Part shown: positions 32,218 through 40,052 of the stretch, one piece after another
Layout of the letters: each line of letters starts with the position of its first letter
Position numbering within the stretch: position 1 is the first letter of the stretch
Translations under genes and position numbers: made by a program
Assembly: GCA_021796515.1 (NCBI GenBank)
Contig: JAKACC010000006.1
Coordinates: forward strand, 1-43,709
Direction of reading: 5' to 3'
Length of the DNA stretch: 43,709 nt
From: an archaeon
Lineage (GTDB): Archaea; Thermoproteota; Nitrososphaeria; Nitrososphaerales; Gagatemarchaeaceae
Notes under the pieces: generated by a model
Told to the model about the DNA's origin: nothing
Database searches by the model: none
The model's input: only the letters and a program-made list of their open reading frames with translations

Positions 32218-32880
32218 TCACCCATAGGCGTCGATTATTCTCGTGTGGAAGCCCGACTCCTCGAGGACACCGACGAGTGCTTTGACAACGCTCGACGCCT
32301 CTATGCCTTCAGCCCATTTACTGAGGTTCGAAACTGGGGGACACCCGCCAGGAGGAACGCAGAGCAGGTTGACCTTCTCTAGGTCGGAGTTTAGCAGAAG
32401 GGTCCCGTGAACCAGTAGCGTGCGGACTGAAGATTTCGCCGCCATCCCTGACACCTTGCGGTTAGAGACGTCAATTCGGTTCGGAGCGGAGAACTGCGCC
32501 TGCACTCCAAGTCTCTGCAGGGCCTTGACCACGTACCTCGAGCCCTGGTCGAACGCCGCAGTCGGCGAGAGGAATGCCCCGGAGGTCCTGAGGAAGAAGC
32601 TCCAGTTTAGGTTCCCTTCGTCGTGGTAGACCACCCCTCCCCCAGTCTCCCTTACGATCACCGGAATCCCCAGTTTCCGCGCCAGCTCCTCGTTGTACCA
32701 GCCGTACTTGGCGCTCCTCGCCTTCCCCCTGACCAGGCACTCCGAGTTCACCCAGAATCGGACGAGCTCCGGGAGGTTGCCGCTGTCAACCCGCTCGAAT
32801 AGCTCCTCCTCTCGCGCCAGGTTCTTGACCGGATCCTTGGTATTGTCGAAGTAGACGAGCAGTTCTCTCTCTTCCAGCAT
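32218..32880 (-). CDS. lplA: Lipoate--protein ligase family protein (sHdr-associated)
   Basis: 220 residues of the BPL/LplA/LipB catalytic fold: RFWVNSECLVRGKARSAKYG, RETGGGVVYHDEGNLNWSF (the lipoyl-adenylate loop) and the lysine loop NRKVSGMAAK. The protein lacks a long accessory C-terminal domain. It would attach lipoate to the neighbouring LbpA-type protein, as is known for sHdr-linked sulfur oxidation. It lies 28 bases downstream of lbpA on the same strand, after DsrE-LbpA. Confidence 0.85.
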   Translation of the reverse strand: MLEERELLVYFDNTKDPVKNLAREEELFERVDSGNLPELVRFWVNSECLVRGKARSAKYGWYNEELARKLGIPVIVRETGGGVVYHDEGNLNWSFFLRTSGAFLSPTAAFDQGSRYVVKALQRLGVQAQFSAPNRIDVSNRKVSGMAAKSSVRTLLVHGTLLLNSDLEKVNLLCVPPGGCPPVSNLSKWAEGIEASSVVKALVGVLEESGFHTRIIDAYG

Positions 32881-32908
32881 GACCGCCAGCGTCAGGAACG
32901 GAGGATTT

Positions 32909-33274
32909 TCAGGTTTTGGTCAGGTCGATTCCCCATTCGTCGATTATGGGCTTGTACTGCTCCGCCGCCTCCTTCCCGCCGACGAGGAGTTTCACCTCCT
33001 CGTCCAGCTTCTCCGCCGCTAGCTTCACGACCCAGTTGGCGTATGAGTCGCCGTTCATCAGCGCCGGCTTGGCGATGACTTCGGCGTTCACCTCCTGTAC
33101 AGTCCCGGAGAACGGCGACCTCATGGGCCCCATGAACTTCGCGCTTTCGATTGTCGCCAGTATCGCCCCTCTCTCTACCTTCGTCCCGACAGGCTTCGCC
33201 TTGATGAAGATGACCTCCCCGGCGTACGCCTGCGCAGGCTCGGTCGCGCCGACCGTGGCGACCTGCCCCTCCAC
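32909..33274 (-). CDS. lbpA: Lipoate-binding GcvH-like protein (LbpA type)
   Basis: 121 residues from GTG. VATVGATEPAQAYAGEVIFI and ATIESAKFMGPMRSPFSGTVQEVN match GcvH; the lipoyl lysine is the K in ESAKFM. The C-terminus differs from glycine-cleavage H proteins, and the context (lipoate ligase, DsrE, Hdr) marks it as the sulfur-carrying LbpA of sHdr systems. The open frame continues 25 codons upstream to 33349 and encodes VPEELLYDLGFHVWAKVEG, the expected first strand of the H fold, but has no ATG, GTG or TTG. The true N-terminus is therefore likely upstream, perhaps at CTG 33349 right after GAGGGGGT. Confidence 0.85.
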   Translation of the reverse strand: MEGQVATVGATEPAQAYAGEVIFIKAKPVGTKVERGAILATIESAKFMGPMRSPFSGTVQEVNAEVIAKPALMNGDSYANWVVKLAAEKLDEEVKLLVGGKEAAEQYKPIIDEWGIDLTKT

Positions 33275-33362
33275 CTTGGCCCAGACGTGGAACCCCAGGT
33301 CATAGAGCAGTTCCTCCGGAACCCTGCACCCTTTGTACGACGAGGTCAGACCCCCTCGTAGC

Positions 33363-33737
33363 TCAGAAGTAGAGCACCGCCGTGTCCGGGTCCGACGTCA
33401 TCTCCAACAGCGTCGACGCGCCAGCGAACTGGATGCCGTCGATGATGTCGTCATCCTTCATCTTCCAGATTACCTTCGCCGCAGTGCTGCAGCAGAGCAT
33501 CTTGACCCGACTGCGGAACGAGATGTCGATGACCTTCTTCAGGGACTCCCCGCCCTCCGATGTCCTGATGTTCTCGGCGTTCCCCTTCTTGATCAGCGAA
33601 GGCCCCTCGGCGAGGAAGAACATCGTAGTGTCGAAGCCCATGGCGGCGCTGGCGTTGGCGTAGTAGAACGGGGAGAACGCCTTCTTCGGCTCGGCCGTCC
33701 CCGTGCTCACGACGAAGAGGTACTTCTTGTCAGCCAA
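33363..33737 (-). CDS. DsrE-family sulfurtransferase-like protein
   Basis: 124 residues. KYLFVVSTGTAEPKKAFSPFYYANASAAMGFDTTMFFLAEGPSLI is a DsrE/DsrF-like Rossmann half, and KMLCCSTAAKV carries a Cys pair at the position of the reactive cysteine. DsrE proteins pass persulfide sulfur between TusA and the oxidation complex. TTG start. It is the first gene of a minus-strand DsrE-LbpA-ligase unit, divergent from hdrC1. Confidence 0.85.
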   Translation of the reverse strand: MADKKYLFVVSTGTAEPKKAFSPFYYANASAAMGFDTTMFFLAEGPSLIKKGNAENIRTSEGGESLKKVIDISFRSRVKMLCCSTAAKVIWKMKDDDIIDGIQFAGASTLLEMTSDPDTAVLYF

Positions 33738-33798
33738 GTCTTTTCAGCCAGCTACCAACGTTCGAATCAGTCCCTAACAGCTGAGGGAACCTGCCAAA

Positions 33799-33829
33799 CT
33801 ATATATAATCACTTCGCACATTATAATAC
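33799..33829. promoter_or_regulatory. Divergent TATA region of the sulfur locus
   Basis: CTATATATAAT at 33799-33809 lies about 26-30 bases before the hdrC1 ATG (33834) and on the minus strand about 40 bases upstream of the expected start of the DsrE transcript. A second TATA-like TTATAATA follows at 33821-33828. The region likely drives both the hdr and dsrE-lbpA units. Confidence 0.55.
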
Positions 33830-33833
33830 TCGA

Positions 33834-34610
33834 ATGTATGTCACCAAATCCGAGAAGGTGACTTCCAGGCTCGGCAGCCTGAACGAGGACGGCTGGCACT
33901 ACAGCGGCTTGCCCGGCCTCCAATGGGAAGCGGAGAACGCCCGGATGGGGGACAGGAAGGTCATGAAGCGCATCGTCGAGGAGGTCCAGGCCGACCCGAG
34001 GTTCGAGGATTTCTACCACGCCTGCATCAACTGCGGGAACTGCACCGCCGTCTGCCCACCGTTCAGGCTCGTGGACTTCGCGCCGAGGATCGTCGTCCAG
34101 AAGGTGATGCACGCCAAGGACGAGCCGGAGCTCCTCTACCAGATGATGGACCAGTACATCTGGTCATGCTTCCAGTGCTATTCGTGCTGGGAGGTCTGCC
34201 CGGCGCAGAACAACCCGGGGGGGCTGGTGGCGATGCTAAAGGAGAGCGCCGTCAAGCACGGGCTCACATCGGCCAAGAGGTCTTTGGAGCCATACAGCAA
34301 GATCCTCTACAAGGTGATGACCACGGGGACCCAGATCACCCCCGACATGCACAGCTCCAACGCGCCATTCAGGGACTGGGGGGGAGGGAAGGCTGACCTC
34401 GCTAAGCACCTCAGAGAGGAGAGGGCTGCGGTCGCGGTCGAGACCCTGGCCGGGACCATCGACAAGAGCTGGAAGGTGGACGATAGGACGATGAAGGAGC
34501 TGATCACGATTGAGAAGGAGGCGGGTGTCACCGACATGGTGAAGCAGACGCTGAAGGACGTCGCAGAGATGGTCGAAGAGGCCGGCGAGGAGCTGGGGGT
34601 CCCGAAGTAG
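33834..34610 (+). CDS. hdrC1: Heterodisulfide reductase-like subunit HdrC1 (2x[4Fe-4S])
   Basis: 258 residues from ATG 33834. Two classic ferredoxin-type sites: C64-x2-C67-x2-C70-x3-C74 (CINCGNCTAVCP) and C112-x2-C115-x2-C118-x3-C122 (CFQCYSCWEVCP). This is HdrC architecture, fusing no extra domain. The long open frame upstream to 33333 crosses the divergent promoter and is not coding. The gene begins a plus-strand operon with hdrB (1-base gap), hdrA, hdrC2 and a membrane subunit. HdrC carries electrons between the flavin subunit and the HdrB or membrane partner. Confidence 0.92.
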   Translation: MYVTKSEKVTSRLGSLNEDGWHYSGLPGLQWEAENARMGDRKVMKRIVEEVQADPRFEDFYHACINCGNCTAVCPPFRLVDFAPRIVVQKVMHAKDEPELLYQMMDQYIWSCFQCYSCWEVCPAQNNPGGLVAMLKESAVKHGLTSAKRSLEPYSKILYKVMTTGTQITPDMHSSNAPFRDWGGGKADLAKHLREERAAVAVETLAGTIDKSWKVDDRTMKELITIEKEAGVTDMVKQTLKDVAEMVEEAGEELGVPK

Positions 34611-34611
34611 G

Positions 34612-35898
34612 ATGACGGAGAGCCAGGCCCTGAACCTGGGGAAGGGGGATGAGGTCGAGATGAGGACAGTCGACCTGAAGTTCTTGCAGAAGCTCTCCAT
34701 GGACAGGAAGGCCCACCTTGCATACGGCAAGGTCGAGGACTACCTCCGCATGCTCGAGAAGATGAAGGAGCTCGAGCGATCGGGAGAGATAATGGTGCAT
34801 CATGTCGGCGACGAGTACGAGCCTGCGACCGTCAAGACCCTGAGTGGTAGGGAAAAGAAGGTTCCAACTGTCGAGCTCTGGCAGCACAAGTCCTGCGGGC
34901 AGTGCGGGCATATACCCGGCTACATATCGGCGCTCTACTGGATTATGGCAGAACTCAAGATTCCTTACGTCGACGACACCAACCAGACCTCGTGCACGGC
35001 GTGGAACTACTACGGGTCTGGGACCTCGAACCCGGTGGCGCTTTCCGCGGTCTTCGCACGGAACATGCACGCGGCCTACGAGAAGAACGCCTACCCCCTG
35101 ATTCACTGTGGCACCAGCTACGGGGACTACAAAGAGGTCAGGTACCTGATGGTCATGAGCAGGGAAGTCCGGGACCAGGTCAAGGCCATTCTGAAGAAGA
35201 TAGGCAGGGACCTCGTCCTCCCGGAGGAGCTGGTCCACTACAGCGAGTGGCTGCACGTCAAGAGGAACGAAATCGCGGGAAGGAGGAAATTCGACGTCTC
35301 CAACATCAAGGCGGCCGTGCACGCCGCCTGCCACACCTACAAACTGATGGCCGAGGACTTCACCTACGATCCGACGATAATGGAGGGGAGGAGGCCGGCC
35401 CCAACGACAAGCGTGGCCATGGCCCTCGGGGTTGACGTAAAGGAGTACAGCACCTGGTCGGACTGCTGCGGGTTCGGGTTCAGGCACATCCTCACTGAGA
35501 GGGAGATAAGCAGGTCCTTCGCATACTTCAGGAAGATACAGCCGATAGTCAGGGAAACGAAGGCCGACGTCCTACTCGTCCACGACACCGGTTGCGTGAC
35601 GACCCTTGACAAGAGCCAGGTGGTCACCAAGGCCCACGGGTTCCCTGAGACGATACCGGTGGTCTCGGACGCCCAGTTCGCGGCGCTCGCCATGGGGGCC
35701 CACCCGTTCAAGGTCTGCCAGCTCCACTGGCACTTGGCCGATTGGAAGGGGCTCCTCGAAAAGATCGGGATCGACTGGAAGACGGCCGAGACAGAGTACA
35801 AGGACTACGTCCAGGCACTCAAAGAAGGGGCGAAGCCCGTCTACATCACGCCTCCCCCGCGGAGGCTGAAGCCGAGGGCCAAAGAGACCTTCAGCTAG
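34612..35898 (+). CDS. hdrB: Heterodisulfide reductase-like subunit HdrB (CCG domains)
   Basis: 428 residues. The first cysteine-rich repeat includes KSCGQCG (C95, C98) and TSCTAWNYYGSG (C128); the expected CCG there reads SC-T, so that repeat is degenerate. The second includes AACHTYKLM, SDCCGFGFR and HDTGCVTTL, a canonical CCG set. In Hdr, such domains bind noncubane [4Fe-4S] clusters where the disulfide or lipoyl-bound substrate reacts. In sHdr loci two HdrB proteins are usual; here only this one is found. Its start overlaps the preceding stop by spacing of one base, so coupling is tight. Confidence 0.9.
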   Translation: MTESQALNLGKGDEVEMRTVDLKFLQKLSMDRKAHLAYGKVEDYLRMLEKMKELERSGEIMVHHVGDEYEPATVKTLSGREKKVPTVELWQHKSCGQCGHIPGYISALYWIMAELKIPYVDDTNQTSCTAWNYYGSGTSNPVALSAVFARNMHAAYEKNAYPLIHCGTSYGDYKEVRYLMVMSREVRDQVKAILKKIGRDLVLPEELVHYSEWLHVKRNEIAGRRKFDVSNIKAAVHAACHTYKLMAEDFTYDPTIMEGRRPAPTTSVAMALGVDVKEYSTWSDCCGFGFRHILTEREISRSFAYFRKIQPIVRETKADVLLVHDTGCVTTLDKSQVVTKAHGFPETIPVVSDAQFAALAMGAHPFKVCQLHWHLADWKGLLEKIGIDWKTAETEYKDYVQALKEGAKPVYITPPPRRLKPRAKETFS

Positions 35899-35909
35899 GG
35901 CGATTGACC

Positions 35910-36968
35910 ATGGCGGAAAACCTTCCGGTCCTCGTCGTAGGGGGAGGCCCCTCGGGACTCAAGGCGGCTCTCGACCTCGCCGAGTTGGACACCAAAGTGA
36001 TCCTGGTTGAGAAGAGGGGGGAACTGGGTGGGGCGCCGATACGCTGGAAGTACAAGCTCCTCGCGCCCGAGCTGAGGCCCTCGGAGGAGGTGATGGGCCC
36101 GCTCCTGTCGTCCGTGGAGTCGAACCCTCTGGTCTCGGTCCACAAGGACTCATTCGTCGACGCTTGCGACGGCCCCGCGGGGAACTTCCGGGTCGTGATC
36201 GGGAAGAACGAGGGCGGGGGGTTCGTCGAGAGGCGTGTCTCGTCCATTGTCGTGGCAACAGGGTTCGAGCACTTCGACGCCCGGGTAGACCCAAGATACA
36301 GCTATGGCCGCGCTCCCAACGTCATAGGGATTAACGAGCTCGAGGGGATGCTCAAGGAGGGGAGGGTCGTGGGGCACGACGGGAAGGCCCCTAAGCGGGT
36401 CGCGTTCATCTTCTGCGTCGGCTCTAGGGACAGGGCGACTAACCCATGGTGCTGCACGGTCTGCTGCGGAGTGAGCATCAAGCAGGCCATCGAGATGAAG
36501 GAGTTGATCAAGGACGTCCAGCTCTACATGATTTACATGGACATCAGGACGATGGGGCAGTGGGAGAAGCTCTACTGGGATAGCATGGAGAAGTATGGGA
36601 TTAACTACATACGGGGGAGGGTCGCCGAAGTCTACTGGACAGGGGAGAAGCTCCTGGTCAAGGGGGAGGACACCCTGGTGAGGGGGCCCTTCGAGGTGCT
36701 CTTCGACATGGTCGTCCTGGCCGTGGGAATCGAGCCGGGTCCCGGGACGAAGAAGATTGCCGGCACACTCGGCCTGCAGCTCAACGAGAACGGATTCCTG
36801 GCGCCCAGGCACCCCAACATCCACACAGAGTCGACGAGGGAGGGGATCTTCCTGGCAGGCTGTTGCGTGACCCCCATGTCAATCGAAGAGTCGCTGGCTG
36901 AAGGCTCCGCAGCGGCCATGGCAGCAACCAAGTTCGCAAGGAAGGTCGCGCCCAAGGTAGGGGTGTAG
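35910..36968 (+). CDS. hdrA: Heterodisulfide reductase-like flavoprotein HdrA
   Basis: 352 residues, matching the short sHdrA form, not the long methanogen HdrA. GGGPSGLKAALDLAE (11-25) is the FAD Rossmann motif, VVATGFEHFDARV is typical of HdrA, and the cysteines C169, C181-C182, C185-C186 (WCCTVCCGVSIKQA) bind an [4Fe-4S] cluster. The C-terminal GIFLAGCCVTPMSIEESLAEGSAAAMAATKFA closes the flavin domain. ATG 35910 was chosen; an ORF start upstream at 35742 overlaps hdrB. QmoA has a similar flavoprotein fold, so a Qmo-like role cannot be ruled out. Confidence 0.9.
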   Translation: MAENLPVLVVGGGPSGLKAALDLAELDTKVILVEKRGELGGAPIRWKYKLLAPELRPSEEVMGPLLSSVESNPLVSVHKDSFVDACDGPAGNFRVVIGKNEGGGFVERRVSSIVVATGFEHFDARVDPRYSYGRAPNVIGINELEGMLKEGRVVGHDGKAPKRVAFIFCVGSRDRATNPWCCTVCCGVSIKQAIEMKELIKDVQLYMIYMDIRTMGQWEKLYWDSMEKYGINYIRGRVAEVYWTGEKLLVKGEDTLVRGPFEVLFDMVVLAVGIEPGPGTKKIAGTLGLQLNENGFLAPRHPNIHTESTREGIFLAGCCVTPMSIEESLAEGSAAAMAATKFARKVAPKVGV

Positions 36969-37092
36969 CTACTCGCCCGGGGAAGAGAGGCCAAAGAAGA
37001 AAGACGAGAAGGGGAAGTTCATCATAGAACGGCGCTACATCGACGACGACCGCATCATAGAGCCGGAGAAGCTGGAGTCGGGGGGGGTCGAC

Positions 37093-37440
37093 ATGTCGGG
37101 CCGCTGGGGCCTGATCGTCCTCCCCCGGACCATCAACGACTTCGACCACTCGCTCCTGGAGATGGTGAAGGCCCATCCGAAGGGGGGGCATGTTGGGAAC
37201 TGCTGGCAGTGCGGGAACTGCACTGCCGCCTGCCCGGTTGCTGAGAAGAACCCGACCTTCAACCCCCGTTATTTCATCTACGCTGCGAAGATGGGTTACG
37301 AGCAGGAAGTCAAGAAGATGAAGGAGAGCATCTACCTCTGCACCAGCTGCGGCCGGTGCACAGAGGTGTGCCCCAAGGGGGTGGACCCGAGCGGGGTGAT
37401 GGAGGCCATCGGGACTATGATTAGGAAGGCGCGCAGTTGA
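37093..37440 (+). CDS. hdrC2: Heterodisulfide reductase-like HdrC2 (2x[4Fe-4S]), N-terminus uncertain
   Basis: 115 residues from ATG 37093, with C37-x2-C40-x2-C43-x3-C47 (CWQCGNCTAACP) and C83-x2-C86-x2-C89-x3-C93 (CTSCGRCTEVCP). The frame is open upstream to 36961 and codes for charged, well-biased protein (KFIIERRYIDDDRIIEPEKLES) but contains no ATG, GTG or TTG. A one-base deletion in the GGGG run at the end of hdrA would fuse the two genes. The gene's stop overlaps the ATG of the next membrane subunit (TGATG). Confidence 0.85.
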   Translation: MSGRWGLIVLPRTINDFDHSLLEMVKAHPKGGHVGNCWQCGNCTAACPVAEKNPTFNPRYFIYAAKMGYEQEVKKMKESIYLCTSCGRCTEVCPKGVDPSGVMEAIGTMIRKARS

Positions 37441-38270
37441 TGGCAGGGGCGTCCTTCAGAAGCGCGGTGCCATGGCTTGTTACAATCGTCGCCGTCGCCA
37501 TCTTGGTATACGTGTGGGTCCAGCTCTACTTCGTCAACGTAGACTCGATTGCGAGTGGGGCGACGACGCAGATCAACCGCAACACGATATTGAGCAAGAC
37601 CATCGTAGACTATTCGGGGTTAGTGGCTGCAGTGGCGGTGGCCGCTGGCGTCGTCTACAGGTGGAGAGGTAGGAGCATTCCGCTCCTGATCCAAGAGATA
37701 CGCCAGGCCATCGGCAAGCCCTCCTCAGAAGGGGAGGAAAGCAAGTCGAAGGGCTGGGGGACCGTCGCTTCCGTGGTGGCCAAGGATATCCTGCTCCTAG
37801 GGAAGATGGGTGAGTGTGAGGACCTCCAGCAGTGGCTGGGCCACTTCCTGACAATGTGGGGCTTCATCGGCCTCGCCCTCACGACCACGCTGGATGCCAT
37901 CTTCAACAGCGCCGCCAACCCCCTCCCCATAACTGACCCCATCCGCCTGCTGGGGAACGCAACAGGGGTCATGCTCATCGCAGGGCTGACCTTGTCGTTC
38001 TCGCGGAGGCTGGTCCACTCGGAAGTCAGGTCGGCCAGCAGGGCGGGGGACTGGGCGTTCCTGGTTTCTCTCTACGGGACAGCGCTGACCGGGTTCATGG
38101 TGGAGGCGTTTGCGAACACGTCGAACTTTGTCGGGACCGCAGTGACATATCCCATACACTTGGTTTTCATCTCGCTCCTGCTTGTGGCCGCCCCTTGGAC
38201 CAAGTTCGTCCACGCACTCTGGAGGCCCTCCTGGGTGGTCTACAGCAGGCTCAACGCCCATGACAAATGA
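37440..38270 (+). CDS. HdrE/QmoC-like cytochrome-b membrane subunit
   Basis: 276 residues with about six transmembrane helices: 9-30, 55-73, about 135-155, about 175-195, about 210-230 and 240-262. Histidines suited to b-heme lie in WLGHFLTMWGF (middle) and HLVFISLLLVAAPWTKFVHALW (end). Between the second and third helices is a polar loop (GKPSSEGEESKSKG). The fold corresponds to the membrane domain of QmoC or NarI/HdrE, which passes electrons to or from quinones. Canonical sHdr operons lack such a subunit. It overlaps the downstream small gene by 11 bases. Confidence 0.85.
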   Translation: MAGASFRSAVPWLVTIVAVAILVYVWVQLYFVNVDSIASGATTQINRNTILSKTIVDYSGLVAAVAVAAGVVYRWRGRSIPLLIQEIRQAIGKPSSEGEESKSKGWGTVASVVAKDILLLGKMGECEDLQQWLGHFLTMWGFIGLALTTTLDAIFNSAANPLPITDPIRLLGNATGVMLIAGLTLSFSRRLVHSEVRSASRAGDWAFLVSLYGTALTGFMVEAFANTSNFVGTAVTYPIHLVFISLLLVAAPWTKFVHALWRPSWVVYSRLNAHDK

Positions 38271-38640
38271 CGAGACGGGAAGCCTTGCGGCCCGGGCCGA
38301 AGAGCGGTTCTTCACCCTGGACCACGTGGGGGTCGTCAGGCACTTCGAAGGGGTGGAGATGCGGCACGTCCAGTCTGCGGTGAGGAGCATGCTGGGCGGG
38401 AGGGGCTCGGGTTACGAGGATGCGCTGGAAGAAAGGCGCGGGGTGGTGGTGTACACGAACGTCGCGAGCATCCGGCCGGAGGGAGGACTTACGCTTTGGC
38501 TCAGCGCCACCCTTGTGGAACCGGTGGGCGTGGTCGTCGACGCGAAGCTCTTCCATTCGACCGAGCAGAGTGCCGAAGCGGACGAACAACTTTCGCTCTT
38601 CATCAACGAACTCCAGGAGAGGATCCTGGAAAGGATCTGA
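38260..38640 (+). CDS. Hypothetical protein of the hdr operon
   Basis: 126 residues, not recognised. It starts at ATG 38260, overlapping the membrane subunit gene by 11 bases (longer frames to 38182 are unsupported). The predicted fold is alpha/beta (RHFEGVEMRHVQSAVRSMLGG, VVVYTNVASIRPEGGLTLWLSATL). There are no cysteines for clusters. sHdr operons often have an unknown gene near hdrA-hdrC2, so it could be an accessory or assembly factor. The position in the operon is the main evidence. Confidence 0.65.
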   Translation: MTNDETGSLAARAEERFFTLDHVGVVRHFEGVEMRHVQSAVRSMLGGRGSGYEDALEERRGVVVYTNVASIRPEGGLTLWLSATLVEPVGVVVDAKLFHSTEQSAEADEQLSLFINELQERILERI

Positions 38641-38695
38641 GGCAGGCCGTGTCGGACGTATTCAAATCCGCTAGCCTCGGTGCGGCAGCAATTGG

Positions 38696-39539
38696 ATGGA
38701 CTGGGTTTTGGTTGGCTACGAGTTTCTGCTGATCCTCTTTCTGGCTTCCATTCTCGCGGGAGCGCTTGGGTCGATAGTAGGTCTGGGGGTGGGGTGATAG
38801 CCACCCCAGCCCTGACGGTCCTGCCGGGGGTGGACATTCACTTAGCCATCGGGGCGAGCATCGTTTCGGTCATAGCGACCTCCAGCGGGGCGGCAGCGAC
38901 TTGCGTCAAGGACAAGATGACCAACCTCAGGGTAGGCACGTTCCTGGAGCTCGCGACGACCGTGGGGGCGATCGCCGGTGCGGCGGTTGCTGCCTATACA
39001 AACTCGTTCGTACTCGAGCTCGCCTTCTGGACCATCCTGTTGGTCTCTGGTGCCGTTGGTCAAAGAGATAGGCGAAGACATCCTGCTGAACCCTGAGCTG
39101 GAAGGCCTTGCGAAGCGCCTCTCCCTCCACGGGTCTTACACTGGAACAGACGGTTCGGTCGTCAACTACAACGCGACCGGACCCAAGCGGGGCCTTGTGG
39201 GGATGTTCGCCGCCGGCCTGATATCCGGTCTGGTTGGCATTGGAAGCGGGACGTCAAGTCCTGTCCATGGACCTTGCCATGAAGCTCCCCATGAAGGTCT
39301 CGACGACCACGTCGAACTTCATGATAGGGGGGACCACCGCCGCCAGCGCAGGAATCTACTTTGCTAGGGGGGACATCAACCCCTTCATCGTAGCTCTCGT
39401 GGCCATAGGGATTCTCATCGGGGCCTTCGTCGGAACTAGGCTCCTCGTCAGGGCCAGGAATCCGACGGTCAGGAAAATCTTCGCAGCCGTGCTCGCTGTC
39501 ACCGCGGTCGAGATGGTGCTCAGGGCCTTTGGAATGTGA
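38696..39539 (+). pseudogene. TauE/SafE-family sulfite/sulfonate exporter, frameshifted
   Basis: Three reading frames together spell a TauE/SafE protein: ATG 38696 (MDWVLVGYEFLLILFLASILAGALG) up to a GGGGG run near 38790; then GVIATPALTVLPGVDIHLAIGASIVSVIA in a second frame; then GEDILLNPELEGLAKRL and GLVGMFAAGLISGLVGIGSG in a third; then MDLAMKLPMKVSTTTSNFMIGG to the stop at 39539. The shifts are near 38790 (missing base), 39050 (extra base) and 39245 (extra base). The intact family exports sulfite or organosulfonates across the membrane, which fits detoxification of sulfite made by sHdr. The frameshifts could be real decay or sequencing errors. Confidence 0.75.
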
Positions 39540-39554
39540 TTGGAGGGGGAAGAG

Positions 39555-39966
39555 TTGAACCTCAGAGACCCGGATCAGATGAACGACGTCTTGAGCGAAG
39601 TCCTCAGATACGGCATCCTGGCTTCGGCAGCGGTGCTGATCCGCGGCGCCTTCCTATTGTTGTTAAGATATGGCTCGGCCGACTCGTCGAACTTCCTGAC
39701 GTACTTTCCGAACCAGATACCGCACAGTGCGTTCACAGTGAGCCCATCGGCCCTGTTTCAGGGGGTCGCAGCTCTGGACCCGTTCGCAGTGATTGAACTG
39801 GGGGGTCGTGGTGCTGATCGCGACCCCCGTGACGAGGGTGTTATTCGCGGTCCTGCTCTTCGCCGCAGAGAGGGACATGACATATGTCAAAATCACCGTG
39901 GTCGTCCTCTTCCTCCTGCTCTTCAGCATGCTGGCGACGCCGTTCATCCCATTGTTCAACGCCTGA
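39555..39966 (+). pseudogene. DUF1634 membrane protein, frameshifted
   Basis: TTG 39555 after GGAGGGGG encodes NDVLSEVLRYGILASAAVLIRGAFLLLLRYG, a first helix, then SPSALFQGVAALDPFAVIELG. In a +1 frame after a six-G run (about 39800), VVVLIATPVTRVLFAVLLFAAERDMTYVKITVVVLFLLLFSMLATPFIPLFNA finishes the protein at TGA 39964-39966. DUF1634 proteins accompany TauE/SafE exporters in many genomes. It sits immediately after the TauE pseudogene, and both have frameshifts at short G runs. Confidence 0.7.
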
Positions 39967-40052
39967 GTTCAGGCCGTAGCAGCAGGGGATGTCTGGCCTC
40001 GCGCTGCGAAGTTTGGGGTGATGTAAGGGTTTAAGTATTCGACTATCCTAAT

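Noticed and set aside
33333-33833. Long upstream extension of the hdrC1 frame
   Set aside because: It runs antisense through the DsrE gene and across the divergent TATA region, with arginine-rich non-protein composition. ATG 33834 gives the normal HdrC start.
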